Part shown: in pieces, positions 48,541 to 60,300 of the stretch
Numbering within the stretch: position 1 is the stretch's first letter
How the letters are laid out: every line of letters starts with the position of its first letter
Assembly (NCBI GenBank): GCA_028023455.1
Contig: JAQFVV010006355.1
Coordinates: forward strand, 372,001-436,000
Length of the DNA stretch: 64,000 nucleotides
Origin: Epiperipatus broadwayi
Taxonomy: Eukaryota > Onychophora > Udeonychophora > Euonychophora > Peripatidae
Direction of reading: 5' to 3'
Made by a program: the position numbers and the translations under genes
Notes under the pieces: generated by a model
What the model was told of the DNA's origin: nothing
The model's input: only the letters and a program-made list of their open reading frames with translations
Databases searched by the model: none

Positions 48541-48753
48541 GGCGTTCTATTTTCTGTAAAAGTTATATTTCTATTAAAAATATAATTTTACTTACTTTTT
48601 TTGGCATGAAAAAAACTCAGCTGTTTGGAAATGCTATTCTTTTTTATTTAAATGTTTTTAAAATAAAAAAAATCGCTTTGTAGGTTAAAAACTTTTAAAC
48701 TTAATTGAGAGCTTTAGTCAGCGTGTTCTTTTCCGAGTAGGAGCAGGACCGCA

Positions 48754-48754
<1 letters not shown>

Positions 48755-48846
<92 letters not shown>
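48755..48846. repeat. (ATT)n/(TAA)n array of about 30 units
   Basis: It lies between the 5' end of the full-length LINE and a third LINE-like 3' end. On the minus strand it reads (TAA)n. Confidence 0.95.
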
Positions 48847-48847
<1 letters not shown>

Positions 48848-49012
48848 AAAATAAACATCTTTATTGATATTAAATATTAATATAAGTTTATTAGGTATTC
48901 CTTTTCTTGTATTGCTTAAACTGTCCATGTACAAATATTTTAAAGCATTTGAAAGGTAAAAAATATTAATTTTAATAATACAATTATAAATATTTAAAAT
49001 AATTCTACCCAT
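48847..49012 (-). mobile_element. Probable third LINE copy, 3' UTR remnant only
   Basis: Read on the minus strand, ATCAATAAAGATG followed by a short AT-rich spacer leads into (TAA)n. The other two copies have the same arrangement (TCAATAAAG, ATCAATAAAATG). Upstream sequence is AT-rich without RT motifs, so the copy is severely 5' truncated and its other boundary is unclear. The assignment rests on a short shared motif plus position. Confidence 0.45.
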
Positions 49013-49184
49013 GAAGATTCCTAAATATAAATATGATTATGGTATCATGATATTAATAACTTTTATAAATATAGTATTAAGGCATTTTGTTTATATGTTA
49101 ACTTTATATCAGACTAATAATTTTTTTTTTCCAAATACATATATTTTCAAAAACTGTACTGGATCTAACCATTACATATATATA

Positions 49185-49396
49185 TAATTACAATAAAAAT
49201 AATAATAATAACGGTAACAAATTATTATAAACAATCCTTAAATTTGCAGAAGTACTTGCGGTTAATTTCTTGAACCTGCCTCAACTGCCATTGCAGTTGA
49301 GGCAGGTTCAAGAAATTAACCGCAAGTACTTCTGCAAATTTAAGGATTGTTTATAATAGTTTGTTACCGTTATTATTATTATTTTTATTGTAATTA
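49185..49396. repeat. 212-bp near-perfect palindrome
   Basis: The arms of about 105 bp are inverted copies with very few mismatches around 49290/49291: CGGTTAATTTCTTGAACCTG on the left, CAGGTTCAAGAAATTAACCG on the right, a 2-4 nt loop, and outer parts AATAATAACGGTAACAAA / TTTGTTACCGTTATTATT. Such symmetry implies a recent fold-back origin or a young MITE. It would form a long hairpin if transcribed. It holds no reading frame. Confidence 0.93.
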
Positions 49397-49751
49397 CAAT
49401 TTTGTTTTAATTAACGGACATTTTATATATATATCATCCTCTTACATGCATTATACTGAAAACTTCCTGAAGTGATATGAACATAACTGGAATATCATTT
49501 GCCAACTTATTTAGATTTAAGAAACTAGGAAATCTACTTAAAATATTTTAGGGTTATATTATATTGTTAGTGATTTATAATAATGAATAAAATTTGAACA
49601 AATTATATTTCAAAATATTTATCAAACAAAAACAGAGTTTTGCAACTTAAATAATAATGTTTAAAAATAAAATGCTCATTGTAGGATCACCTCCATAGTT
49701 GGGTCAGGAAGTTGTACATTTTAGTTTATTTATACATGTAAAGGATTTATT
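49397..49751. other. AT-rich sequence without recognised gene
   Basis: No frame, repeat or motif recognised. Confidence 0.6.
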
Positions 49752-50016
49752 ATAATTTATGTTCTGGACATTTATACAGAAAAGATAATCTATATACATT
49801 TAATTTAACTTTTATTTATGCTTAGCATGTTTTCAATATATAACTTATCATAATCATAGTACTTTCACTTCATTAGTGTTCAGAGTCTATATACTAAAAA
49901 AGTGAAAGGGCTATGATTATGATTTTTTATATAACAAAGACATGCTAAGCATGAATAAAAACTAAATTTAAAATATATAGACTACCTTTTCTGTATAAAT
50001 GTCCAGAACATTTATG
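49752..50016. mobile_element. Fold-back element, family FB2 copy 1
   Basis: TTCTGGACATTTATACAGAA near 49763 pairs with TTCTGTATAAATGTCCAGAA near 49989. TTATTTATGCTTAGCATG pairs with CATGCTAAGCATGAATAA, and ATAATCATAG with CTATGATTAT. The block TACCTTTTCTGTA is shared with the element at 57064-57300, which suggests one family. Non-coding. Confidence 0.75.
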
Positions 50017-50923
50017 TGAATATTACAATTAATCGGAAAAGAGAAAAAAATCTTTGATATTCAGCTATATAATTTATGACATAGCTTTAAAATTAAAATA
50101 CTAAAATAATCAAACAATGATAAATGATACCAAAAGTAATCAATTGTTATCCAGTTATTGACTGATATATTCTATTGTTTATTTATTAAAATTGATTTTA
50201 GAAAATAAATTTAATTTTATGCATACACACACACATATATATATATAAAGAGTTAATATATCAATATTAAAAATAAAGTATGTCATGATGACTGTAAAAG
50301 ATGTTGATGTATAAAATAACATTTTTTACACATTATTTACACCAACTTGCAGTCAATAAGCATATTATCAAATCTATTTATTCCCAAAATGGATAAAAAT
50401 GTTTAATATATAAAAAGAAAACGTAGGCAAATGTAGAAAAATTTTATCAATCAATTATGAATTTTCCCTAATCTTAGTTTTCAGTTAAAATGTTATCAGA
50501 TTAACCAAAGTAAAATTATATTCATCAATTTCAGAATGTTTCAGTATCTAAATAACTTCATTAGAGTGGAGATAAAATGTAAGAATAACCATGAGTTCTA
50601 AAACTTTGCTGTGAAATTGTGATTTTTTTTATTACAAACACAGCATTCATAATTGCTGATTGCAATTGGAGCATTTATGTTATGTTTTAAAACAGCTGTA
50701 AGAAATAATAATTTAAAGAAAGAGATTTTAGCACTTTCTATGATGGTCAATTAAAATTTAGAATCCTTTCTAGAGAAAAGAAAAATATCATTCGTTCACA
50801 CACACATGTATATATTTCAAAAAAATAAATTGCAATAGATGTTTTTAGTGGTGCAAATGCATTGGTGAATTTTATATGTATATAAGTTTATACTTTTCTT
50901 TATATATATATAAATCTAAGCTA
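50017..50923. other. AT-rich sequence without recognised gene
   Basis: Short (CA)n/(TA)n runs near 50225 and 50800. Nothing else recognised. Confidence 0.6.
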
Positions 50924-51291
50924 GATATAATTAGAGGAGATTCGAACCCAGACTTTCATGCTCCCTTTAGTCATCCTCTCCATCATATACAAATGACACA
51001 CATGACCACATATATGCCATCAACAAATTTTCAATGATATGGATAACTGAAGAGTTAGAGAGTGGAGCCTGTCTATTAAAGTTTGAAGATTTGCTATCTT
51101 AATATAAGCCGAGTACTGATTACATAGAGATGATCCAGACCAACTTATGAGTGCGGGTCCAGCATGAAATATTTGTAATGGAGATCAGTTATCTTTTTCG
51201 CGTATGTGTGGTTATGTGTATCAGTTGTATAAGATGGAGTGATGACTAAAGAGAGTTTAAAATTCTGGGTTCAAATCCCCTGTAATTATAT
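50924..51291. mobile_element. Repeat family R2, copy with inverted ends carrying a B-box-like motif
   Basis: The left end (GGAGATTCGAACCCAGACTT ... CCCTTTAGTCATCCTCTCCATC) is the inverse of the right end (GATGGAGTGATGACTAAAGA ... TCTGGGTTCAAATCCCCTG). That gives terminal inverted repeats of about 55 bp. Each contains GGGTTCGAATCTCC or GGGTTCAAATCCCC, close to a tRNA B box. The interior resembles 9780-10075. A fold-back or MITE element, or a tRNA-derived repeat in inverted arrangement; no coding capacity. Confidence 0.7.
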
Positions 51292-53787
51292 ATACATGTG
51301 AGTGTAATGTAGTCTAAGGATATTAATATATTATGGAGCTAATTAATTGTGACTGCAGGAATGTACGAACTTCATCCACTAAAAAATTCATTGTTTTCTT
51401 TTTATATTTTTTAATAGTAAATTGAGAACTCTCTGGATATTTTAATGTCACTTTTAAATTTGTATATCAAATAAAGTTTTGAAAATGATATATAAATATA
51501 TGTTAGAGGCTTGCAACTAGATATTAAGAATCTTCTAAAAGAAGTAATAATTCTTTTGGTATTGGAAATCTGCACATTTTAAAAGTTATAATTATCTATA
51601 TAATTCGCTAATTTACTTGATTTATAATACAAACACACACACACACATATATATACATGGAATTCTGAATCTACTAATTTTCCAGTAACATGAGGAAAAA
51701 TGATAGATACAAAAAAATGATAATTGGAACTCTATTAAAAACCATAAATAATTTATTGCTTATTCATAATAATATATTTAAAATATCATCACATTTTATA
51801 ATTTAAAACTTTCTGTGTTTATTATTTGTTATAGTATGCACATATACAAATATATAATGTAATTTTAACTTATCATGGGATTCCATAAATTTAGGCTAGC
51901 TGAAATTTATACCACTACAAACTAATAAATGCCATGATTAATTTATTTAATGACTCATCATGTCTGGAATCAAAATCTGTAATTATATAAATGAACAAAA
52001 ATTATTATATACTATTAATTAAGCAAGATAAATTTGTAACTGTATAAATATGATTAATTTAGTAAATAGGTTATTATATTAGGACACCAAAATAGGCGTA
52101 ATTACCATAAACTATAAACAACTTATCCTGTTTAAACATTAAGTATAACTTTATTTTCAAAATATAACAACATGCAACATATAAAATTAATAGTCCAAGA
52201 ATATAAATTATAAAACACAAAATAAATTAAATGCCAGTTTATCTAATTTTAAATAACCAATTAGCATTTATTGAGACATTAGCTTAACTTGTATAATTCA
52301 TGAAATGTAAATAAGAAAGTTGCTAAAATACGATCATAAATTAAGATATGTAGATGTGTGTTTATTTTTAATTAACTGAATAACTTAATGGATTTATTGC
52401 AAAATGTAATTATGTAAAGACTCTTTAACTAATATTACAATATAATATATTCAATGATTTAAGATAATCACAAGATTCTAATTTTAATCAATAAAACAAT
52501 AATTTATTTAATATATATATAAAATACGAACTCTAATGTATTTTATATATTAGTTCACAGAGGGCAATACTGGTTTTTAACCATGTGGGGTGATTTAATG
52601 CTTAATATTTGTATATATATATATGTAATGATATTTTTATTCGATGTCTGTATTTTTTCAAAGTTATATGTAATCTTATAATTAAATATTAATAAATACA
52701 ATAACCAAATATGTTAAGTACAACTATAAATTGATTTAATAGTAACTGTATTATTAAAATGTTTAACTTATATAAAAAATGAATGATGAAAAGGAGGATA
52801 CGTTATTTAACCAAAATGAAACTATCTATATCATTATTAATAAATAAATATTAAAAAACATTAAATAACTAAGCCTGTTTAAGTTTGTTTCCTAATTATT
52901 TTACCATCATATAAATACAACTACTATTTTACAAATATACATAAATTATTTATTTTAAATATAAGTGGTTTATTTATACTTTAATGATATTAATCTTCAA
53001 ATCTCATTAAATAATGGAACAAATAAAAATATACTTCTAGAATGTTATATAAAATTAAGATTTAAATTTTGATAAAAAAATACTTAACATTTTATTTTAA
53101 ATTTATCTAATTCTCCTTGTTTTATTTTATTTATATATTACAGGTAAGCATACATACTTAAACTAAACATGTATGTAAACATGTAACTAGATGTAATAAG
53201 TAAAATATATAACCCGAATTATTTCCAAAGATCATTAGCATATCCCTTAAATGAATAATTTATATCAACAGATTTTATAGTATATACAGTAATAATAAAA
53301 GTATTTTATTGTTTATAGTTCAAAATCCTGCTGTTTCTTATCAAGTTGATGTAAAGAAAATCCATGATGTAAAATATATTTAAAGTTTATATAAATTCTG
53401 AAGATATATTTTACAACTATAATATAAAATTTTAGTAAATCCTGGCAATATTAATATTTTCATTATTGTATAAAATGAACATTATTTATTTTTTTAAATA
53501 CATTAAATAATTTTAATAATTTCAATTATTATCCATTTTGTTCAATATTCATTTAGTTGTTCAAAGCATGTCAATATATATAAAATTTCATCACATATAG
53601 TGTTGCATAATTTCTCCGGTTTTATTACATAATACTTTAAGATAATTTTATTTTATGTTGTTACAGACTTAATGAAAGACTTTGTCTCTCAGGGCCAACA
53701 TTTATTTTTAACTACCCTTCTATTATTAGATTTTAAATTCTCTACTAAATTACATATATATAATACTTTTTTTTCCTCATGTGTCAT
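51292..53787. other. AT-rich sequence without recognised gene
   Basis: Very AT-rich with microsatellites near 51630 (CA/TA) and 52610 (TA). A short palindrome AATATATATAAAATACGA / TGTATTTTATATATT lies near 52510-52550. No coding signal. Confidence 0.6.
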
Positions 53788-53868
53788 AGCATTGACTGGG
53801 AAGCGAACCCGCTAACCCGGGACAACTGCTTTCAAGGCAGCTGTGCTGACCTCTCGGCCACCAATGCT
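53788..53868 (-). tRNA. tRNA-Ser(UGA)-like sequence, probably repeat-associated pseudogene
   Basis: On the minus strand a perfect 7-bp acceptor stem AGCATTG/CAATGCT encloses the following. A-box match TGGCCGAGAGG. Anticodon stem-loop CTGC-CTTGAAA-GCAG, giving anticodon UGA with the same loop as canonical tRNA-Ser(UGA). A variable region of about 12 nt. A T arm GCGGG-TTCGCTT-CCC whose 3' side has a bulged A. The D stem is poorly paired and the B box has one departure (GGTTCGCTTCC). The same flanking words (TGTCATAGC upstream on the + strand, TTGACA downstream) occur around the three units at 11578-11905, so it belongs to an amplified family. A working tRNA is possible but less likely. Confidence 0.45.
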
Positions 53869-55755
53869 TGACATATTTAATACTTTTAAATTTTTTTTTT
53901 ACTAAAAATGCAGAATCAAACAGGAAGAAGAGAGTCCAATTGTAACATATGGCCATTTTATATGATTTTTTTTCCAATGATGAAATATTATTGTCAACAA
54001 CCTGTATATTGTATTCAATGATCCACTCAATTTTACAACTTTTTATTATGAAGCTTATTATTTCACATTCATTCAAATACATCAGTATCTCTGGACAAAA
54101 TGTTTCATTAGCCACATCTTTTCAGTATGCCAATTAGTTTAATAGATATGAAACAGAGAGTGGGAAAAATATGAAAAGTATTCAATAATTTCATATTTTA
54201 CAGTTAACAATTAACCTTAGAATTTTCATTTGGTTTAAATAATAGTCACAAGAGGGTAGTTTAATTTTTTTTCTTTTAATTTAGTAACATTTTTAAAACT
54301 ATTTTAAGCTCTTAATATATATATATTATGTAATAATAATACATTTTAACTTATAACAGAAATATCTACTGTAATATATATATATAGTGTACCATAATTT
54401 TGGGTACAAGTTTGCATTGGCAATTTAGAATTTTAAATTATCTAATTACCAAAAAGAATATATATATATTTTAAATAGCTGATTGTATTTTGTTTAGACA
54501 ATGTAAGTTATATATATTTTTTAAGTTAAAGAATTAAAAAGCTGTAAAGAGAATAACAAAATGTTGCTTTGATTTTTGCTAAGATAAGAAAATAAATTAT
54601 TATGCAAAATTAATTAGCAATACTTGAAAGTTAAAATCACAAATTCTTTTGCCACAATTAATGATGGCCACCAAAGAGGAAAAAGATGATTTTGAACCAA
54701 AATATATTAACTTTTGTCAAAATTAACAAGTGTCAACAGAATGTGCATGGTAGATTAAAAATCAGGAAGACTATGAAAGAAAAACACATCATGTGTCGGA
54801 GTCTTGGATCTTGGTCTTCTCAAGGAAATAGTTTAATATGAAATTGATTTTCTGCAAAGTCATAAAATGCTATTCTCTCCAATGGACTAAATTGTTGTAA
54901 TATGTCTGAATAGAGAAGAGTTCATTTGCTGATATTTTCTTCCTTCCTGAAATCATAATGCCATAAGTAAAGCCATTGCCTACCTGAATCTTTAAACCCT
55001 GAACCGCTTACAAGCTGTAATATACAAAGGATCCTACTAAAGACAAAAACTATACATGATAATTCTATAAATGCTATAATTGAACAATTGAAACTTACTG
55101 ATAAGAAATGTTATTTCATAATTTAAGTGATCACTTTCTTTTGAACTCTTAAGTATAGCAAAATGCTGTATTGAGTTGGACTGCAAAAAATCTGAATCTT
55201 AAAAGCAATAACTTTTAAATAACCTGTTAAATTTTACTTTCATACTTTTATTCTTTTATTAATGTTAAAATATTTAATTATAAATTAATAAACCTTATGA
55301 ATATAATTTATGTTGTTGTCTATTTGTTAGTTACTAATAGGATAAAATTATTTAAATTTAACCATTATTATTTTACCAAATTTGTTGATGCTGTATTACA
55401 AAATACAGTTCTATGGGTATAGCAAATAATTTTTAATAGCAGCTAATAAAGATAGGGAGTAGGGCAGTGGATTCTTGTATAGCCTGACATCTTTCAAATA
55501 CATTAAAAGCTAGTTCTGTTCTCTCTGTTATCCAAGTTTAGTTTCGTTAAGCAGGGTTGTGCAACCAGGAAAAATAATTGCATTCGATAAAATTACCTAA
55601 CATTCTAATGAAGGAATTAGCAAGTCTAATGGTATTTGGTCCCTGAATATGAAACATATACAGCATATAAAAGCTAAGAGATACCACTGGAAAGTACAAT
55701 ATATATATATATAACCATAACCATTAAATGTCTGTATTTTTAAATCATATAATAA
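53869..55755. other. AT-rich sequence without recognised gene
   Basis: Slightly less AT-rich at 54660-54960 and 55440-55700. A minus-strand frame at 53777-54115 overlaps the tRNA-like sequence and is not supported. Confidence 0.55.
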
Positions 55756-56588
55756 TAACTCAAACAAATTTATTTAACACCGTATTCAAAATTAAATAAT
55801 ATATTCTTTACCGGAAGTACTTTCAATTATTTCACTGACAATCTTTATCAATCATTAATACAAATGTACAGAAAATAAAAACTTGCATTACCCATCATTC
55901 ATTCTATTCAAATTTCCCACATTCTTTGTTTTTACATTAGCTAATTGTCTATCATTAAATATTCCTAGATATCACTCCTCCTATTTTTCATTACATCTTT
56001 CAATTTGAATAATTTTTACATCTCTATTATTAAATTTAAAACCATAATTACATGCTATCATTATGATCAAAAATAATTGATGGAGTATTTATTTACTGAA
56101 GATATATTTTCTTTCTGTACACGTTTATATAATGTCTTATGATCATTATAAAATGATATAATATCATTTTATAATGATCATAAGACATTATATAAACGTG
56201 TACAGAAAGAAAATATATCTTCAGTAAATATGAATACTCCATCAATTATTTTTGATCATAATAAAGCATGTAATTATGGTTTTAAATTTAATAATAGAGA
56301 TGTAAAAATTATTCAAATTGAAAGATGTAATGAAAAACGTAAAATTAAGGAGGCAATGATGATATCTAGGAATAGAAATGGTTTAATGAATAGACAATTA
56401 GCTAATATAAAAACAACAGAATTGTGGGAAATTTGAATAGATTGAATGATGGGTAATGCAAGTTTTTATTTTCTGTACATTTGTATTAATGGTTGATAAA
56501 GATTGTCAGTGAAACAATTGAAAGTACTTTTGGTAAAGAATATATTATTTAATTTTGAATACTGTGTTAAATAAATTTGTTTGAATTA
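55756..56588. mobile_element. Head-to-head inverted pair of Penelope-like element 3' ends
   Basis: Two arms of about 405 and 428 bp are inverted copies meeting at 56160 with no spacer (AAAATGATAT, A, ATATCATTTT). The right arm encodes the C-terminal part of a PLE GIY-YIG region. The left arm is the same sequence on the minus strand with small deletions, for example where the right arm has ACGTAAAATTAAGGAGGCAA. Outer ends coincide at AAACAAATTTATTTAACAC / GTGTTAAATAAATTTGTTT. Both copies are 5' truncated at the same point. Confidence 0.82.
56161..56436 (+). pseudogene. PLE GIY-YIG C-terminal coding fragment
   Basis: The frame is open from the palindrome centre to TGA at 56434. It includes YNDHKTLYKRVQKENISSVN, then FDHNKACNYGFKFNNRDVKI and ERCNEKRKIKEAMMISRN, ending ANIKTTELWEI. 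The pattern of a conserved His, Phe, Val-Lys-Ile-Ile, Lys-Arg-x-Ile-Lys-Glu-Ala, a late Asn and a terminal Leu-x-x-x-Trp is typical of the distal PLE endonuclease region. The catalytic GIY and YIG residues and all RT are missing. It differs from the PLE at 22532-24010, so a different family is represented. Confidence 0.7.
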
Positions 56589-56652
56589 TATATATATGTC
56601 CAGTAAATTTAAAGTATGATATAGCTTTACATTTTCAATAAATGTGTCATAC

Positions 56653-56956
56653 TAAAAACTTAAAAATAATAGATAATTTTTTTACATATATTAAATGCTT
56701 TTATTGACTGTGCACTAAAAAGAAAAAAATAATTTATTTAACCACAATTGGAGTTTCTACATTTAATATTAAATAAAAGCATGAGAAATTGACTTAAATT
56801 AATTTCTGGACACCTCCCCCCTTGCTTTTATTTCAAGTTAAATATAAAAAATCCAATTATGGTTGAAAAAAACAATTATTTTGTTTCTTTTTAGTGAATA
56901 GTCATGGAAAGCATTTACTATTTTTTTAAAAATTATCTATTATTTCAAACTTTTAA
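56653..56956. mobile_element. Fold-back element, family FB1 copy 2
   Basis: The arms pair: AAAAATAATAGATAATTTTT with the inverse near 56930, CACTAAAAAGAAAAAAATAA with TTATTTTGTTTCTTTTTAGTG, and AACCACAATTGGAG with ATCCAATTATGGTT. The centre has ACTTAAATTAATTTCTGGAC and a CCTCCCCCC run. The same order and the central TTAATTTCTG(A/G)ACA(C)CCC block occur at 33868-34153. Confidence 0.8.
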
Positions 56957-57063
56957 AATAAATATTTAAAATAAAAATATTAACACAATGAATTTACAAT
57001 TTTTGTAAAATCATAAGTTATATAAAAATAACTGAATACTTTTATACACTTATTTATTTAACA

Positions 57064-57300
57064 TAAAATACACAACTATTAATGAAAACATCCACATAAA
57101 ATGTAGTTTTTAAATATTTTGGTTTATTACTTCCTAGCATGCTTTTGATATAATATGTATATAATATTCATGGTTTATAGTAATATGAAACTATGAATAT
57201 TATGTACATATTATATCAAAAGCATGCTAGGAAGTAATAAAGCTAAATATTTAAAAACTACCTTTTCTGTAGATGTTTTCATTAACAGTCATGTATTGCA
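57064..57300. mobile_element. Fold-back element, family FB2 copy 2
   Basis: TTATTACTTCCTAGCATGCT pairs with AGCATGCTAGGAAGTAATAA. AATGAAAACATC pairs with GATGTTTTCATT, and TAGTTTTTAAATATTT with AAATATTTAAAAACTA. It shares TACCTTTTCTGTA and the GCATG-centred block with 49752-50016. Non-coding. Confidence 0.78.
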
Positions 57301-60300
57301 TTAGCTCAGAAAAGAAATAAATTATTTATAGGTGAGTTAACATAAAATATTATGCCTTTTAATTACCTATTGAAAATAATTATTATATAATAATAATAAT
57401 ACTTTTAAAATATGTACAAACTTAAATATTTAACTGACCTAACAAGAACACATATACAAGTGCACAAACAATACAATAATTTACTATTTGTTTGTTTATG
57501 TTTTAATTGCTCAATGCATGCAGTATTATAAGATATAATTAAATAAAATAGTTATAAAATGAATCTATTTGTACATATTTTAATTTAAACAATTTTTCTA
57601 TAACAAATATTAGCTTAATTGCATCAGACAACCTATTATATCGCTTAAAAAAATTAAACTAATAAAAAAAAAACATCATTATTTTATATTCTGCTATGTT
57701 CTTAACAACCCTTATATCAATAATATACATCACTTGATAGTTTCAAAATAACTGACAACAGATAAATCAATGAAAAATATTTTTTTTTAGAAATACAATA
57801 ATTCCAATTTTGAACCTAACCACAAATAGTACAATATATAAAATTTTAACAGCATAATAATTGCATCTGTTTAAAAATTGGAATATTAATTAGTAATTAG
57901 ATACAAATACTTTTTTAACAATCTTATTTTTATTTTATTTAAAATCATTTATTAATATTTTTTCATGTTTAAAGTATGGAGTTTAGTATATTTGTAACTA
58001 ATTTATTCAGACAAATTTAAAATAATTAAAACATCATCTGGACAAAGACTGATTATGAATAAAAATATTTTCTTGATTTTGAGTAAACTTCATTTAACTA
58101 TCTATTGAAATTTCTAAGTAAAATCCAATATGGAAAAGATATCAAGGAAACATGATTAATAATAACGTCATAAAATGTTTTGAAAAATTGCAAGATTATT
58201 TTGCATAAATTTTAATTTTTTATTTATAATCAAAATTTATAATAAAATTAATTAATGAAACATTATGAATGTGTAAAATAATTATTTTATATCATTTTAA
58301 ATTTAAAAATATCCATGCAAAAAAATATTGCATTAAGCCCATTATTTATAAACAATGGAGGCGAAAAATAAAATGGATCCATAAAAAAATTATTTATTTC
58401 TAAGGGCTGATTTTAGAACTAATAAAATTCACAAAATAGATGCAGAAAACAATTTCTGCATAAATAATGAATATATATTGTAACCCAAAGCTTAAGTTAT
58501 AATTGGGCAGGAGCAAAAGATGATGATTTAAAATGATTGCATTTGTGTGGAATGCATTTGAGAATGAATGTATCTTTTTGAAAAGTAAACTAAAATGAAC
58601 ATATACTTGTTTTATCCCTCTAATAATGATAATTAATAATTATTATATCAAATAGTGATATATAAAATTATTATTATACATTCAACAAAATGTCCTTAAT
58701 ATGTTCTTATGTGCACAGACTGTATTACAATATATAATGGATAAGGACTTACTATAATGTGTTTATTCAGATATGACTCACAATTAATTATCTCATTCTC
58801 AGACTAAGGGAAAGTTAAAATCAATTAATTCTTGGGGTTCCTAACTAAATATGATTAAATTATTTATTTAATGAAAGATAACATTAACAATTAGAATTAA
58901 CCTATCTCGGGTATGATTAAGGTATCAAAAGGATTTTGTTTCTATATCACCATACTTTACTGAAATATGTATGTATTTTAACTAGAGATGAAAAATAATA
59001 AGAGATGCAACTGAATTCAGTAAAGAAAATCAATTTAACAAAGTGAATATATGACCTTTTTAATTTTGATAATGTGTAAAAAATTATGATTTTAGTAAGG
59101 ATAGACAAGTGTATTAAAAATATAATAATTACTTTATTTAAATAACAATTATATAAAAACAAAACAAAATATTAACGCACAATAAACATACTTCTAATAT
59201 AAAATGGTCTCTGCAAGATAATTACAAATATTATAATTTGTTCCCATTAAATAATATAACCTTGGGCTATGACTATGTGCATTTTTAATAAAGTGAGGCA
59301 GATACAAACCCCTCTATTGGAGAACATTGTAGACTATTTATTAAATACCTAGGTGGATAGGTATGTTTTATGATTTTCTTACAGTGATAATTAGTTTACT
59401 AGCAACTTCATTCATAAAATTGGTAGAGTTGGTTAACCATTTTAGGAAGTAATAAATTGTTTAACTAGTTGTAGTATTAATATGACAATATAACTCTTAG
59501 TGGCATGACTTGCTATACTGTTCAGCTTGTATTATATGTTAAACTTTTACTATTTAATTAGGAATATACCTCAACTAACAATTAAAGATTTAAAATTATT
59601 AATAGCACAAGAGTGCTTTATTGTACAGTGTAGCAACAATCAAACTGTATATGATCTTTACTAGGCACAGTGAAGGTAAATGTTTCTGGTGATTTAATTA
59701 TCTACTCAAGACATTTGTGATTGAATAATGTGAGGCTGAAAACAATGACCAATAAAACATAAAGATAGTTAAACACAATGGGTTTATGAAGTTTATACAT
59801 TAATTTAACTTAATGAAACCTATCTCCAATATAATATATAATTACAGCAATAATAACTATAAACAACCTAATTATATAAATTTAGATTAAAATTCAGTAG
59901 ACATTCTTATTTAACAAGTAATCCCCAAAATTCTATGCATAGCTCAAATGCATTATATTTGGATAGATCATACTTTTGGAGTAGCACCAAAAGATTATTG
60001 CAATTTTTACTGTCAATAATTTTAACACTATATACTTAACATTAAATCCATATGATGGAATAATCATTTGGAAGTTAAGATTTGAAGCACAAATTAATAG
60101 CACTATTGTCCAAATATTTGCAGTAAATTACAGTTATTACTCATATTCCAACTTGTATTATAGTGACACTTAATCCATTTAGAAAATTTAGTTTAACACT
60201 CTATAATGTCTTTGTCATATTCTAATGGCTATAGCTTTAATAATTATAAATCTGTTATCCTTGAATTGATGTTGGAAAAGTAGTTTTTACATAAAATGAG

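Larger units (their letters stand above)
43597..48753 (-). mobile_element. Full-length Tx1-like LINE, lineage A, flanked by (TAA)n on both sides
   Basis: In minus orientation it comprises a 213-bp 5' UTR starting GCGGTCCTGCTCCTACTCGG at the upstream (TAA)n, ORF1 (48540-47117, damaged), ORF2 (47142-43909, intact), and a 312-bp 3' UTR. The 3' UTR ends in ATCAATAAAATGCC and TTTTGAAAGC before (TAA)n. ORF1 and ORF2 overlap by 26 bases. Endonuclease of the APE type, YMDD reverse transcriptase, a C-terminal C-x2-C-x8-H-x4-C finger and an ORF1 with a CCHC knuckle fit the L1/Tx1 group. The RT motifs resemble Tx1 more than L1 proper. The Tx1 placement is by eye. Confidence 0.9.

Noticed and set aside
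55550-55570. CGTTAAGCAGGGTTGTGC resembling part of a 5S rRNA
   Set aside because: The match is confined to about 15 bases and the rest of the 5S sequence is absent.
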